A stretch of 64,000 nt of DNA from MR-S7 sp000400995 (GCF_045291395.1 NZ_CP152342.1:62001-126000); one strand, 5' to 3'. Shown: positions 37,360 through 46,583, counted from the first letter of the stretch. A program made the numbers and translations. The notes: generated by a model not told the origin, from the letters alone.

Positions 37360-39034
37360 TGCCCGGCTCCAGCATGCGGATGCGTTCCACGTGTGCCAGG
37401 AGTGAGCGCTGGGCCACGGGCCACAGGCGCTCGGGCACGTCGTCGTAGGCCAGGCGCACCCAGTCCTCCATGGTGCCCTCGGGCCGCGCCTGCATGGCGG
37501 CGACCACCTTGGCCTCGCGCGCGAGGCGGTGGGCCTTCAGACGGGCGATCGCCTCGCGGGCGTTGCCCAGCACGTAGCCGTGGGCGGGCAGGATGAATTC
37601 CACGCCGTGCTGCGCGCACAGCGCATCCAGCCGGTCCAGCGAATCCAGGTAGTCGGCCATGTTGCCGTCGGGCGGGTCGATGACGGTGGTGCTGCCGTTG
37701 AGGATGTGGTCGCCGGAGAACAGCAGCCCGTCCTCGCGCAGCAGCAGGCACAGGTGGTTGGCGGCGTGGCCGGGGGTGTGCACCACCTCCAGGGTGTGGG
37801 TGATTCCGGCGTCCGGCCCTGTGCCGGAAAGCGCGAGCAGCTCTCCATTTTGTAGCGGCCGGTCGGGCGCGAAGTGGCTGGCCGTGCGCGCCGTGGGGGC
37901 CGAGGGCAGGCCCAGCACCGGCGGGCGCGGGCGGCCGTGGGCGGCCACGAGGTCGGCCAGCGGGTGGCTGCCGGGCGAATGGTCCGGGTGCGAGTGGGTG
38001 CACACGACCATGCGGATGTCGCCGCCGGCGGCGCGCCACAGGCGGTCCAGGTGCTCGCCGTCCTGCGGGCCGGGGTCGATGGCGATGTAGCCGGTGGCGG
38101 GGTCGCCCACGAGGTAGCTGTTGGTGCCGGGGCCGGTCATCACGCCCGGGTTGGGCGCGGTGAGGCGCTGCAGGTTGCGCAGCAGGGACACGGGCGTCTC
38201 GCTCTGCCAGTCCAGCGTGTGGGCGACCTGGCCGTCGGGGCAGACCAGGGCCAGTTCGCCGTAGGCCGCCTCGTGCTCCATGTGGGGCGCGCGCTTGCCG
38301 CCTAGCAGGCCCGAGCGGGGGCTGCTGGCCCACAGGGGCTGCTCGTGCGCCACGGCGGCCAGCACGGCGTCCACGTCGGGGAACTGGCCCAGGCGCTGCA
38401 GCGTGCGGATGGTGGGGAAGATCATGAAGAACTGCCCGGCGTCGTGGCGGGCCAGCGCATCCGAGGGGCGCACCCAGATGGGCTCGAACTGCTCGGCTTC
38501 GTCGGCCACGGGCTCCTGGCCTTCGGGCATGCGCGCGACGAGGAAGGGCACGGCGAAGCGCTTGGGCAGGTTGCGGTCGGCGGTCCAGTGGGCGAAGAGC
38601 CAGAGCGCGTCGGCCGCGGGCCGCAGCCCGCGCGCGGCGCACTGTGGGGACAGCGGGGCCCTGCGGTCGATCGCGGCGATGTCCTCGGGGCCGGCCCAGC
38701 GCCCGTCGGCGCGGCGGGCCAGCAGGATGCCCAGCTCCTCGAAGCTCTCGCGGATGGCGGCCAGCGCGTCGGTCAGGCGCCGGCCGCTCTGGGCGGGGCG
38801 GTGGTCGGCCAGGGCGTGGGTCTCGGGCGCGGCGTCCTGGGCCTCGATGCCGCCGCCGGGGAAGACGTGCGCGCCGGGCACGAAGCTGGCCTTGTCCGAG
38901 CGGCGGGTCATCAGCACCTCCAGCGCGGTACCGCCGCCGGGCTGGGGCGCGTCGCGCAGCAGCAGCACGGTGGCGGCGTCGAGGGGGGTGACCGGGGTGA
39001 AGGGGGCGTGGAGGTATTGGTTCTGGCGCGGCAT
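37352..39034 (-). CDS. NUDIX-metallo-beta-lactamase fusion protein
   Basis: 560 residues in two enzymatic parts. Residues ~15-240 form a NUDIX-like hydrolase ([12 protein letters not shown], then [13 protein letters not shown], a recognisable NUDIX box). Residues ~290-540 form a metallo-beta-lactamase of LACTB2 type with zinc motif [32 protein letters not shown] and a C-terminal winged helix. Possibly hydrolyses an acyl-CoA or nucleotide substrate; undetermined. A repeat-A copy is translated in frame inside the lactamase domain as [13 protein letters not shown]. Confidence 0.88.
   Translation of the reverse strand: MPRQNQYLHAPFTPVTPLDAATVLLLRDAPQPGGGTALEVLMTRRSDKASFVPGAHVFPGGGIEAQDAAPETHALADHRPAQSGRRLTDALAAIRESFEELGILLARRADGRWAGPEDIAAIDRRAPLSPQCAARGLRPAADALWLFAHWTADRNLPKRFAVPFLVARMPEGQEPVADEAEQFEPIWVRPSDALARHDAGQFFMIFPTIRTLQRLGQFPDVDAVLAAVAHEQPLWASSPRSGLLGGKRAPHMEHEAAYGELALVCPDGQVAHTLDWQSETPVSLLRNLQRLTAPNPGVMTGPGTNSYLVGDPATGYIAIDPGPQDGEHLDRLWRAAGGDIRMVVCTHSHPDHSPGSHPLADLVAAHGRPRPPVLGLPSAPTARTASHFAPDRPLQNGELLALSGTGPDAGITHTLEVVHTPGHAANHLCLLLREDGLLFSGDHILNGSTTVIDPPDGNMADYLDSLDRLDALCAQHGVEFILPAHGYVLGNAREAIARLKAHRLAREAKVVAAMQARPEGTMEDWVRLAYDDVPERLWPVAQRSLLAHVERIRMLEPGND
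37812..37856 (-). repeat. Dispersed repeat family A, in-frame copy in the lactamase domain
   Basis: On the minus strand: CTACAAAATGGAGAGCTGCT, CGCGCTTTCCGGCACAGGGC. It uses the same frame (GAG CTG C) as the copies in murE and murC. Confidence 0.65.
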
Positions 39035-39052
39035 CGCCGCATTATTCCCGCA

Positions 39053-39250
39053 TCACTCGGCGGGGTGCAGCTGCGCCAGGCGCTCGAGCACGGGTGCGAT
39101 GAGCGCCTTGGCGCGCGGGATGCCGATGTGCCAGAGCATCTCCAGCAGTTCGATGAGGGCGGCGCCGTCGCTGCTGCGCTGCACCAACGCGGCGGCGGTG
39201 TCCACGTCTTCGGCGTGCAGCCGGTCCAGTACGTCTACGGTGAGGGTCAT
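39053..39250 (-). CDS. Small hypothetical protein
   Basis: 65 residues, helical, acidic N-terminal half ([20 protein letters not shown]) and conserved-looking [20 protein letters not shown]. Family not recognised. It starts at ATG 39250 without a clear ribosome site. A near-consensus FNR box lies 66 bp upstream. The amphipathic composition suggests a soluble helical protein rather than a membrane one. Existence rests on codon-like composition only. Confidence 0.5.
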   Translation of the reverse strand: MTLTVDVLDRLHAEDVDTAAALVQRSSDGAALIELLEMLWHIGIPRAKALIAPVLERLAQLHPAE

Positions 39251-39309
39251 GGTGGGGTTTTCTTGGGGATGGCCGGAGCACCGCATGCTGCGCAGCCCGG
39301 GCGGGCGCA

Positions 39310-39323
39310 GGCTGATGCACATC
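39310..39323. promoter_or_regulatory. FNR/ANR-like box, one mismatch
   Basis: CTGATGCACATCAA differs from TTGAT-N4-ATCAA only at the first base. It lies between the small gene (39250, minus) and dapF (39405, plus), so it could serve either. Confidence 0.4.
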
Positions 39324-39404
39324 AATATCCGAGCAAAAACATCGGGATTTGCGGGTTGGCCCGGACCGGTGGCCCGCGCAAGGGCGCGGCCCGATAATCG
39401 CGCC

Positions 39405-40283
39405 ATGCACATCCGCTTCACCAAGATGCAGGGCGCGGGCAACGACTTCGTCGTGCTCGACGAGACGCAGGGCCGGCTGGGCCTCACGCCCGCGCAATAC
39501 CGTTTCCTGGCGGACCGCCACTTCGGCGTGGGCGCCGACCAGATCCTCACCGTGCGCCCCTCGCCGGCGGCGGGCGTCGACTTCGAATACGTGATCCACA
39601 ACGCCGACGGCGGCGAGGTGGAACAGTGCGGCAACGGCGCGCGCTGCTTCGCGCGCTACGTGCGCGACAAGGGCCTGACGGGCAAGGACGCGATCCGCGT
39701 GCAGACGCTGGCTGGCGTGATCGAACCCCGGCTCGCCGCCGACGGCCGCGTGACGGTGGACATGGGCCGCCCCGTGTTCGCGCCCGAGCGCGTGCCGTTC
39801 GATGCGTCGGACCTCGTGCCCGTGCCGCAGGGTTCGGGGCAAAAATGGCCTCTGGCGCTTGAGGGGCAAGCGCAGGAGGCTACTGTTTTGGTAGCGGTCG
39901 TCTCCATGGGCAACCCGCACGCCGTGCAGCTCGTCGATGACGTGGACACCGCCCCCGTGGCCCGCACCGGCCCGCTGGTGGAGGGCCACGCGCGTTTTCC
40001 GCAGCGCGTGAACGCGGGCTTCCTGCAGATCGTCAGCCGCTCCGAAGTGCGCCTGCGTGTGTACGAGCGCGGCGCGGGCGAGACGCTGGCCTGCGGCTCC
40101 GGCGCCTGCGCGGCGGTGGCGGCAGGCATCCGCCTGGGGCTGCTGGACGCGCGCGTGGATGTGCACACCCGCGGCGGCCTGCTCACCATCGCGTGGAGCG
40201 GCTCGCCCGAGGACTCCGTGTTCATGACCGGCCCCGCCACCACGGTCTTCGAAGGCCAGATCGACATTCCCGACGCACCATGA
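39405..40283 (+). CDS. dapF: Diaminopimelate epimerase
   Basis: Converts LL- to meso-diaminopimelate for lysine and peptidoglycan synthesis; cofactor-free. 292 residues. The two catalytic cysteines are in [16 protein letters not shown] and [18 protein letters not shown] 39405; a GATAAT at 39393-39398 lies so close that a promoter there would give an almost leaderless mRNA. A repeat-A copy is translated as [17 protein letters not shown] between the two domains. First gene of dapF-DUF484-xerC; overlaps the next gene by 4 nt. Confidence 0.96.
   Translation: MHIRFTKMQGAGNDFVVLDETQGRLGLTPAQYRFLADRHFGVGADQILTVRPSPAAGVDFEYVIHNADGGEVEQCGNGARCFARYVRDKGLTGKDAIRVQTLAGVIEPRLAADGRVTVDMGRPVFAPERVPFDASDLVPVPQGSGQKWPLALEGQAQEATVLVAVVSMGNPHAVQLVDDVDTAPVARTGPLVEGHARFPQRVNAGFLQIVSRSEVRLRVYERGAGETLACGSGACAAVAAGIRLGLLDARVDVHTRGGLLTIAWSGSPEDSVFMTGPATTVFEGQIDIPDAP
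39839..39893 (-). repeat. Dispersed repeat family A, in-frame copy in dapF
   Basis: On the minus strand: AAACAGTAGCCTCCTGCGCT, TGCCCCTCAAGCGCCAGAGG, CCATTTTTG. It lies between the N- and C-terminal domains of DapF and leaves the frame open. Confidence 0.75.
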
Positions 40284-40968
40284 CCTCTTCCCAGATCCCC
40301 CCATCACCGAGGCGGACATCGCCGAGTTCCTCGTCAATACGCCCAGCTTCTTCGAGCGCCACGCCGAGGTGCTGGCTGCCGTCACCATCGCCAGCCCGCA
40401 CGGCCAGCGCGCCGTGAGCCTGCACGAGCGCCAGGCCGAGATGCTGCGCGACAAGATCAAGGGCCTGGAGCACCGCGTGATGGACATGGTGCGCCACGGC
40501 GGCGAGAACGCCGCCATCGCCCACAAGATGCACCAGTGGGCGCGCGACCTGGCCGCCGTGCGGGACCCCGCCGCGCTGCCGCAGGTCGTGGAGCAGGGCA
40601 TGCGCGCGCTGTTCGACGTGCCGCAGGTCGCCCTGCGTGTGTGGGGCACCGCGCCGGCCTACGCCGGCGCCGCTTTCACCGAGGGCGTGAGCGAGGACGT
40701 GCGTTCCTTCGCCTCCTCGCTCACCATGCCGTTCTGCGGTCCCAACCTGGGCTTCGAGGCCACCGCCTGGCTGCCCGATGCGCAGCAGGCCCAGTCGCTC
40801 GCGCTGCTGCCGCTGCGCGAGGGCGCGATCGACAGCGCCGAGCAGCCCGCCTTCGGCCTGCTGGTGCTGGGTTCGCACGACCCGCAGCGCTTCGATGCCA
40901 CCATGGGCACCGACTTCCTCGCGCGCATGGCCGAGCTGGCCAGCTCCGCCCTCTCGCGCCTGCGCTGA
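40280..40968 (+). CDS. DUF484 family protein, GAF-like (frameshifted near start)
   Basis: About 229 residues. The N-terminal helix region [20 protein letters not shown] and the body [18 protein letters not shown]...[24 protein letters not shown] are typical of DUF484, a GAF-like family encoded beside xerC in proteobacteria. From ATG 40280 the C run after CAGAT has six bases where seven would join SSQIPP to ITEADIA; all downstream codons are fine. Overlaps dapF by ATGA. Its stop codon lies at the left tip of the palindromic element. Confidence 0.85.
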
Positions 40969-41128
40969 GAACGTGTGAACGAATCCGCCATGCCCGCTCA
41001 TCACGCCAAAACACGCCTGCCCGTCGTTGCAAATGCTCGCCATAGCCCGCGCTATGGCTGCGCTTTGCGCCTAGTGCAGCCGCGTTTTGACGCGCTGTTC
41101 GGCCACGCCGGATTCATTCACACGTTCT
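40968..41128. repeat. Long imperfect palindrome, possible MITE-like element
   Basis: 161 bp filling the DUF484-xerC gap. Terminal arms (40968-40987 and 41109-41128) match at 19 of 20 positions when one is inverted; the arm core is GAACGTGTGAA. The centre is a perfect hairpin, GCCATAGC/GCTATGGC with loop CCGC (41039-41058). Between them the two halves still pair at most positions. No open reading frame of note. Confidence 0.75.
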
Positions 41129-41135
41129 GACTCCC

Positions 41136-42077
41136 ATGCCCGCGCCGCTGCCGCCCGAGGCCCGGCAATACCTGGAGCACGTGCGCGTGGAGAAGCGCCT
41201 GGCCGCACGCACGCTCACGCTCTACACGCTGGACCTGGAAAGGCTCGCGGCCTTCGCCGAAACGGCCGGGCAGCCGCTGCTGCAGCTGACCAGCGCGCAC
41301 ATCCGCCGCTTCGTCGCGCAAATGCACGCGGGCGGGCGCAGCGGGCGCGGCATCGCGCTCATCCTCTCGGGCTGGCGCGGCTTCTTCGCCTGGGCAGCGC
41401 GCCAGGGCCTGGTGCCGCACAACCCGGTGCAGGACGTGCGCGCGCCCAAGGCGCCCAAGCCCCTGCCGAAGGCCCTGCCGGTGGACGACGCCGTGCGCCT
41501 GGCCGAGCACGAGCAGCCCGGGGCCGACCCGTGGCTGGAGGCGCGCGACGCCGCCATCGTCGAGCTGCTCTACGGCTGCGGCCTGCGCGTGGGCGAGCTC
41601 GTCGGGCTGGACGTGGCCCCCAGCCCGGCCGCGCACCAGCAGGGGCGCGGCTGGGTGGATCTGCAGGCGGGCGAGGCGCATGTGTTCGGCAAGGGCTCCA
41701 AGCGCCGCAGCGTGCCCGTGGGCCGCGCCGCCGCCGAGGCGCTGCGCGCCTGGCTCGCCGTGCGCGGCACGTCGCAGGAGGCCGCGCTCTTCATCGGCCA
41801 GCGCGGCACTCGCCTGAGCGCCCAGTCCGTGTGGCTGCGCCTGCGCCAGCGCAGCCAGACCGCGGGCCTCTCCACGCCCGTGCATCCGCACATGCTGCGC
41901 CACTCGTTCGCCAGCCACCTGCTGCAGTCCAGCGGCGACCTGCGCGCCGTGCAGGAGCTGCTGGGCCACGCCAACATCACCACCACCCAGGTCTACACGC
42001 GCCTGGACTTCCAGCACCTCGCGCAGGTGTACGACCAGGCCCACCCGCGCGCGCGCCGCAAGCCGCCAGGGTCTTGA
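41136..42077 (+). CDS. xerC: Tyrosine recombinase XerC
   Basis: Resolves chromosome dimers at dif together with XerD. 313 residues. N-terminal SAM-like domain (EHVRVEKRLAARTLTLYTLD), catalytic residues: Arg in GCGLRVGELVG, Lys in GKGSKRRSVPVG, His and Arg in HMLRHSFASHLL, His in LGHANI and nucleophile Tyr in TTTQVYTRLDF. The gene order dapF-DUF484-xerC matches the gammaproteobacterial one. Confidence 0.95.
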   Translation: MPAPLPPEARQYLEHVRVEKRLAARTLTLYTLDLERLAAFAETAGQPLLQLTSAHIRRFVAQMHAGGRSGRGIALILSGWRGFFAWAARQGLVPHNPVQDVRAPKAPKPLPKALPVDDAVRLAEHEQPGADPWLEARDAAIVELLYGCGLRVGELVGLDVAPSPAAHQQGRGWVDLQAGEAHVFGKGSKRRSVPVGRAAAEALRAWLAVRGTSQEAALFIGQRGTRLSAQSVWLRLRQRSQTAGLSTPVHPHMLRHSFASHLLQSSGDLRAVQELLGHANITTTQVYTRLDFQHLAQVYDQAHPRARRKPPGS

Positions 42078-42106
42078 CAGGCTCGGTACACTGGTTTTTT
42101 TGTCGC

Positions 42107-42136
42107 GCGGCGGTCCGTCCAAGGGCCGCCGCTTTG
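42107..42136 (+). terminator. Hairpin after xerC, weak terminator candidate
   Basis: GCGGCGGTCC and GGGCCGCCGC form a 10-bp stem (one G-T pair) with a 6-nt loop, followed only by TTTG. Confidence 0.4.
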
Positions 42137-42154
42137 CATTGGAAAGCACGTCCC

Positions 42155-43231
42155 ATGTCCTTGATTCCCGCCACCATCCTCACCGGCTTCCTGGGCTCCG
42201 GCAAGACCACGCTGCTCAAGCGCGTGCTCTCGGAGTCGCACGGCCAGAAGATCGCCGTGATCGAAAACGAATTCGGCGAGGAGAACATCGACACGGACAT
42301 CCTGCGCACCGAGTCCAAGGAGCAGATCGTGCAGATGAGCAACGGCTGCATCTGCTGCACCATCCGCGAAGACCTGCGCGAGACCCTGCAACTGCTGGCC
42401 GCCAAGCGCCGCAAGGGCCTGGTGGAATTCGACCGCATCGTGATCGAGACCACGGGCCTGGCCGACCCGGGCCCCGTCGCCCAGACCTTCTTCATGGACG
42501 ACGAGATCGCCGAAACCTACCTGATCGATTCCATCATCACCCTGGTGGACGCCAAGCACGCGCAAAAGCAGCTCGACGACCGCCAGGAGGCGCGCCGCCA
42601 GGTGGGCTTCGCCGACCAGATCTTCCTGTCGAAGACCGATCTCGTGAGCGAGGACGAGAAGAACGCCCTCGTCCACCGCCTCAAGCACATGAACCCGCGC
42701 GCGCCCATCCGCGCCGTGCACTTCGGCGAGGTGCCGCTGTCCGAGGTGCTGGACCTGCGCGGCTTCAACCTCAACGCCAAGCTGGACATCGACCCCGACT
42801 TCCTGAAGGAAGAGGGCGACGCGCACGACCACGCGCACTGCGATCACGACCACGGCCAGTGCGACCATGACCACCACCATCATCACCACGAACACGGCGA
42901 GCACTGCGACCATCCGCACCACCACCATCACGACGATGACGTGAAGAGCTTCGTCTACCGCGCCGACCGCCCGTTCGACCCCGCCAAGCTCGAGGACTTC
43001 CTGGGCGCCATCGTGAACATCTACGGCCCGCGGATGCTGCGCTACAAGGGCGTGCTGGACATGAAGGGCACCGACCGCAAGGTCATCTTCCAGGGCGTGC
43101 ACCAGCTCATGGGCAGCGACCTGGGACCGCAGTGGGCCGAGGGCGAGGCGCGCGGCAGCAAGATGGTGTTCATCGGCATCGACCTGCCGCGCGACATCTT
43201 CCAGCAGGGGCTGGAGCAGTGCCTGGCCTGA
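42155..43231 (+). CDS. COG0523 (CobW/ZNG1-type) GTPase with His-rich metal loop
   Basis: Metallochaperone GTPase, probably for zinc. 358 residues. Walker A GFLGSGKTTLL at the N-terminus, the metal motif NGCICCTIRED (CxCC), ETTGLADPG, and SKTDLVSED as the guanine motif. Between the G domain and the C-terminal CobW domain is a loop of mixed His, Asp and Cys (about 225-270, e.g. DHAHCDHDHGQCDHDHHHH). ATG 42155 begins the family's start. Next to dksA, a gene often tied to zinc status. Confidence 0.92.
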   Translation: MSLIPATILTGFLGSGKTTLLKRVLSESHGQKIAVIENEFGEENIDTDILRTESKEQIVQMSNGCICCTIREDLRETLQLLAAKRRKGLVEFDRIVIETTGLADPGPVAQTFFMDDEIAETYLIDSIITLVDAKHAQKQLDDRQEARRQVGFADQIFLSKTDLVSEDEKNALVHRLKHMNPRAPIRAVHFGEVPLSEVLDLRGFNLNAKLDIDPDFLKEEGDAHDHAHCDHDHGQCDHDHHHHHHEHGEHCDHPHHHHHDDDVKSFVYRADRPFDPAKLEDFLGAIVNIYGPRMLRYKGVLDMKGTDRKVIFQGVHQLMGSDLGPQWAEGEARGSKMVFIGIDLPRDIFQQGLEQCLA

Positions 43232-43575
43232 CCGCCAATGTGAACGAGTGTGAATCCTGCGGCCCGCCACAAGCCGCACGATTCGCTCTGGTATCCGGCG
43301 CGGGTTGCCCTGCGCGCCGACATCGATACAATCGCGCCCCGGCAAAAAGCCGCCCGCACCGCGCCGCTCCAAGCGGCCGGACCCGCCCCACTTGCGAGGA
43401 GACGAGGAAGTGAAAGCCGAGCCCTGCACGTCCCCGGCCCGCGCCCGCTGCCGCAGCTGCAGCGCCGGTAACCGCGCAGACGCGTCGGCCTTCTTCCCGT
43501 CCGGCGCAATTGAACGTACCATCCACGGCAACGACAGGGGCGTGTGCCGCCCCATGAGCCAGCTTCATTGACACC
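43232..43575. other. Gap before dksA with a promoter and a possible small ORF
   Basis: 344 bp without an established gene. The right half might encode a 53-residue peptide, GTG 43410 to the stop at 43571, with GAGGAGACGAGGAA upstream; it has four cysteines and ends GVCRPMSQLH. It could be a leader peptide or chance; no family is recognised. No riboswitch or Zur box was seen. Confidence 0.3.
43305..43332 (+). promoter_or_regulatory. Likely sigma-70 promoter upstream of dksA
   Basis: TTGCCC (43305-43310), 16-nt spacer, TACAAT (43327-43332). It would give a long leader of about 235 nt before dksA, or transcribe the small ORF at 43410 first. Confidence 0.5.
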
Positions 43576-44067
43576 ATGCCTACGACCCTGCAAACCCCTG
43601 TGGCGGCCGCCAAGAGAGACCCCAAGCTGGCCAACAACTGGAAAACCAAGTCCGCTGAAGAGCTGAGCGACGCCGAAGTGCTGTCCATGCCCGACAGCGA
43701 GTACATGAACGACAAGCAGTTGGCCTTCTTCCGCCACAAGCTCGTTCAGCTCAAGCAGGACATGCACAACAACGCCGGCGAGACCACCGAGCACCTGCGC
43801 GAGGACACCGTGGTCGTGCCCGACCCGGCCGACCGCGCCACCATCGAGGAAGAACACGCCCTGGAGCTGCGCACGCGCGACCGCGAGCGCAAGCTGCTCA
43901 AGAAGATCGAGCAGTCCATCGCGCGCATCGACGCCGGCGACTACGGCTACTGCGACGAGACGGGCGAGCCCATCGGCGTGGGCCGCCTGCTGGCACGCCC
44001 CACGGCCACGCTGTCGCTGGAAGCACAGCAGCGCCGCGAACTCAAGCAAAAGATGTTCGGGGACTGA
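43576..44067 (+). CDS. dksA: RNA polymerase-binding transcription factor DksA
   Basis: Binds the RNAP secondary channel and works with ppGpp in the stringent response. 163 residues. The coiled-coil region (NDKQLAFFRHKLVQLKQDMH to RIDAGDYGYC) is normal. The zinc knuckle of the enteric type (CxxC...CxxC) is reduced: GYCDETGEPIGVGRLLARPT then ATLSLEAQQRRE keeps one cysteine only, the form common in alpha/betaproteobacteria. The protein is likely zinc-independent. It follows the zinc GTPase at 42155. Confidence 0.95.
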   Translation: MPTTLQTPVAAAKRDPKLANNWKTKSAEELSDAEVLSMPDSEYMNDKQLAFFRHKLVQLKQDMHNNAGETTEHLREDTVVVPDPADRATIEEEHALELRTRDRERKLLKKIEQSIARIDAGDYGYCDETGEPIGVGRLLARPTATLSLEAQQRRELKQKMFGD

Positions 44068-44130
44068 GCGCACGGCGCTCCCCCGCATCCCGACGGAAAG
44101 GACGGCGCACGCGCCCGATCTGGTACGCAC

Positions 44131-45906
44131 ATGAGCAAGGAAGAGTCCTCCTCCGGCCGTGGCCTGCTGTCCAAGATGGTGCGCTTCGTGCGCAATCCGA
44201 CCGTCAACTGGTCCGAGCTCGATTCGATCGACGCCGATCGCGAGAGCCAGTACAGTAAGCAGATGCTCAAGGAGATGATCGAGCGCAAGCGGCGCAACGA
44301 CTTCGTGCGCCGCCGCGAGTTCGATCAGCTGCGCAAGCTGCGCCAGCGCGAGGCCCTGCAGGGCCAGCGCGTGGAAGACCCCACGGCACGCACTTCCTTC
44401 TTCCAGACCAGCATGACATCGCCCGACGACCGGGCCGAGACGCTCAAGAAGATCGACGAGATTGAGGCGCAGATGTCCCAGCAGTGGTGGAAGAGCAAGC
44501 CCGCTTCCGGCATGCCCTCCCAGCCCGCGCCTCCGGTGCCCCCCGCCGGGCGGCCGTTGCCCGCGACGGGCGTGGACGCCACGCAGCCCGCGCCCGCGTC
44601 GGCGGCCATCGCCGCGGCCCTGGCGGCGGCGCAGGCCGGCCCGCACGGCAATGCCTTCGCACCCACTGCGCCGCTGAGCATGCCCATGCCGCTCGACCGG
44701 GCGGCTCCCGTCGAGCCGCTCTTCGCCGACGATGCCTTGGGCAGCGGCTTCGGCACCGTCGAGCCGCCCGCCGTGGCGGCAAGCAGCGCGCCGGCTGCCC
44801 CCGTGGCTGAGCCCGAGAAATTCGTGCATGAGCCCGATCTGGAGGAAGCTGCGATCCGTTTCGCCAACGGCGACTACGCCGGCGCGGAAACCGGCCTCAC
44901 GGAAGTCCTGGCACAGCACCAGCAGGATGCGCCGCAGCAGCAGCACGACCTCTGGATGACGCTGTTCGACCTGTACCGCGCCACGGGCCAGCAGGACCGC
45001 TTCGACACGCTGGCGATCGACTATGCGGCGCGCTTCGGCCGCTCCGCGCCGCTGTGGTTCTCCCTGCCCGAGCAGCTCGGGCTGCAGGGCGTGGCGGTGG
45101 CCGAGCCGGCGCAGCCGGCCCCGGCGCAGCGCGAGCTGAGCTGGAGCGCCCAGCCCATGCTGGCGCAGCAGTCCGTGGCGGCGCTGCAGGCCTCGCTGGC
45201 ACGCGCCGCGCCGCCGTGGACGCTGAACTGGGCGCGCCTCACGGGCATGGACCTGCCCGCCGTGTCCGCCCTGGCCGACCTGTTCGAGCGCTGGGCCGAC
45301 CAGGACGTGGAACTGCGCTTTCTCGGCATGCAGGCGCTGCAGTCCGTGCTGCAGGCCCACACCCAGTCGGGCGACCGCGGCTCCGACCCGCAATGGTGGC
45401 GCCTGCGCATGGCCGCGCTGCGCCTCATGGGCCAGCCGGACGAGTTCGAGCTGGTGGCCCTCGACTACTGCGTGACCTACGAGGTCTCGCCCCCATCCTG
45501 GGCTGCGCCGCGCTGCTCCTTCAGCGGCGACGACGGCATGCAGGCCGCCCCGCAGGCAGAGGCGAAGGACAGCGACCTGTTCATGTCCGGCTTCCAGCTC
45601 TCGCAGCCCGCCGGCATGGACGATGCGGCCCCGGCCGCCGCGCTGTCGGGCCACATCGAGGGCGATGCGGCACCGCTGCTCGACCCGCTGGAGGCCCTGG
45701 TGCCCCCCGGCCAGCCGCTCACCGTGGCCTGCGACCGCCTGATTCGCATCGATTTCGCGGCCATCGGCTCCGTGCTCAACTGGGCGGCGGCGCAGCAGGC
45801 GCAGGGCCGCGTGGTGCAGTTCATCAACCTGCACCGCCTGGCCGCGGTGTTCTTCAACGTGATCGGCGTCAACGAGCACGCCTGGGTGATCCCGCGCAAG
45901 AACTGA
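44131..45906 (+). CDS. Uncharacterised protein with two STAS-like domains
   Basis: 591 residues. N-terminus basic and helical ([20 protein letters not shown]), a low-complexity Pro/Ala linker (about 120-230), a TPR-like block ([27 protein letters not shown] helices), then a STAS-like domain around 355-420 ([20 protein letters not shown]) and a clearer one at the C-terminus ([37 protein letters not shown]). STAS domains mediate partner switching, but no kinase or sigma factor is nearby. Lies between dksA and hslV. Confidence 0.8.
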   Translation: MSKEESSSGRGLLSKMVRFVRNPTVNWSELDSIDADRESQYSKQMLKEMIERKRRNDFVRRREFDQLRKLRQREALQGQRVEDPTARTSFFQTSMTSPDDRAETLKKIDEIEAQMSQQWWKSKPASGMPSQPAPPVPPAGRPLPATGVDATQPAPASAAIAAALAAAQAGPHGNAFAPTAPLSMPMPLDRAAPVEPLFADDALGSGFGTVEPPAVAASSAPAAPVAEPEKFVHEPDLEEAAIRFANGDYAGAETGLTEVLAQHQQDAPQQQHDLWMTLFDLYRATGQQDRFDTLAIDYAARFGRSAPLWFSLPEQLGLQGVAVAEPAQPAPAQRELSWSAQPMLAQQSVAALQASLARAAPPWTLNWARLTGMDLPAVSALADLFERWADQDVELRFLGMQALQSVLQAHTQSGDRGSDPQWWRLRMAALRLMGQPDEFELVALDYCVTYEVSPPSWAAPRCSFSGDDGMQAAPQAEAKDSDLFMSGFQLSQPAGMDDAAPAAALSGHIEGDAAPLLDPLEALVPPGQPLTVACDRLIRIDFAAIGSVLNWAAAQQAQGRVVQFINLHRLAAVFFNVIGVNEHAWVIPRKN

Positions 45907-45922
45907 ACCGCGTTCGCTGCGG

Positions 45923-45950
45923 CTTGCAAACGGCGCAGGTAGCCCCATCT
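45923..45950 (+). promoter_or_regulatory. Sigma-32-like heat-shock promoter of hslVU
   Basis: CTTGCAAA (45923-45930), a 12-nt spacer, CCCCATCT (45943-45950). The geometry is identical to the htpX promoter. Transcription would begin only a few bases before the hslV ATG (45960), leaving almost no leader. Confidence 0.7.
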
Positions 45951-45959
45951 GCCTTCCCC

Positions 45960-46505
45960 ATGGAACAGTACCACGGCACCACCATTCTCAGCGTCCGGCG
46001 CCAGACGGCGGACGGCCTCCAGGTCGCCATCGGCGGCGACGGGCAGGTCACCCTCGGCAACATCGTCGTCAAGGGCTCGGCGCGCAAGGTGCGCCGGCTC
46101 TATGGCGGCAAGGTGCTCGCCGGCTTCGCGGGCGCCACGGCCGACGCGTTCACGCTGTTCGAGCGCTTCGAGGCCAAGCTGGAGAAGCACCAGGGCCACC
46201 TGACGCGCGCGGCGATCGAGCTCACCAAGGACTGGCGCACCGACCGCGTGCTGCGCCGGCTCGAAGCCATGCTGGCCGTGGCCGACCATTCCGCCTCGCT
46301 CATCATCACCGGCAACGGCGACGTGCTGGAGCCCGAACAGGGCATCGTCGCCATCGGCTCGGGCGGCGCCTACGCGCATTCGGCCGCCAAGGCGCTGCTC
46401 GCCAACACCGACCTGCCGGCCGCCGAGATCGTGAAGAAGTCGCTTGAGATCGCGGGCGAGCTCTGCATCTACACCAACATGCACCACACCATCGAGACGC
46501 TTTGA
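45960..46505 (+). CDS. hslV: ATP-dependent protease subunit HslV
   Basis: Threonine peptidase of the HslUV (ClpQY) complex. 181 residues. The propeptide MEQYHG precedes the nucleophile Thr (TTILSVRR); the GDGQVTLG and [12 protein letters not shown] segments of the fold are intact. A repeat-A copy separates it from hslU. Confidence 0.97.
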   Translation: MEQYHGTTILSVRRQTADGLQVAIGGDGQVTLGNIVVKGSARKVRRLYGGKVLAGFAGATADAFTLFERFEAKLEKHQGHLTRAAIELTKDWRTDRVLRRLEAMLAVADHSASLIITGNGDVLEPEQGIVAIGSGGAYAHSAAKALLANTDLPAAEIVKKSLEIAGELCIYTNMHHTIETL

Positions 46506-46524
46506 GCGGCACGGTGGAAACTCT

Positions 46525-46583
46525 TGTTTTGATAGCTGCTGGCGCTTGATGGGTAAGCGCTGGGGCCTGATTTGGGTATCAAC
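46525..46583 (+). repeat. Dispersed repeat family A, copy between hslV and hslU
   Basis: GATAGCTGCTGGCGCTTGAT, GGGTAAGCGCTGGGGCCTGA and TTTGGG. Close to consensus. It ends at the hslU start and may influence hslU translation. Confidence 0.85.

Noticed and set aside
39393..39405. Leaderless dapF mRNA from GATAAT
   Set aside because: The hexamer is plausible but has no -35, and the same string could be chance; kept only as a remark.
41087..43231. A 714-codon frame covering xerC and the zinc GTPase
   Set aside because: The first half is xerC out of frame; the GTPase starts at 42155.
43232..43304. Zur box or riboswitch upstream of dksA
   Set aside because: No dyad resembling a Zur site and no known riboswitch core was recognised.
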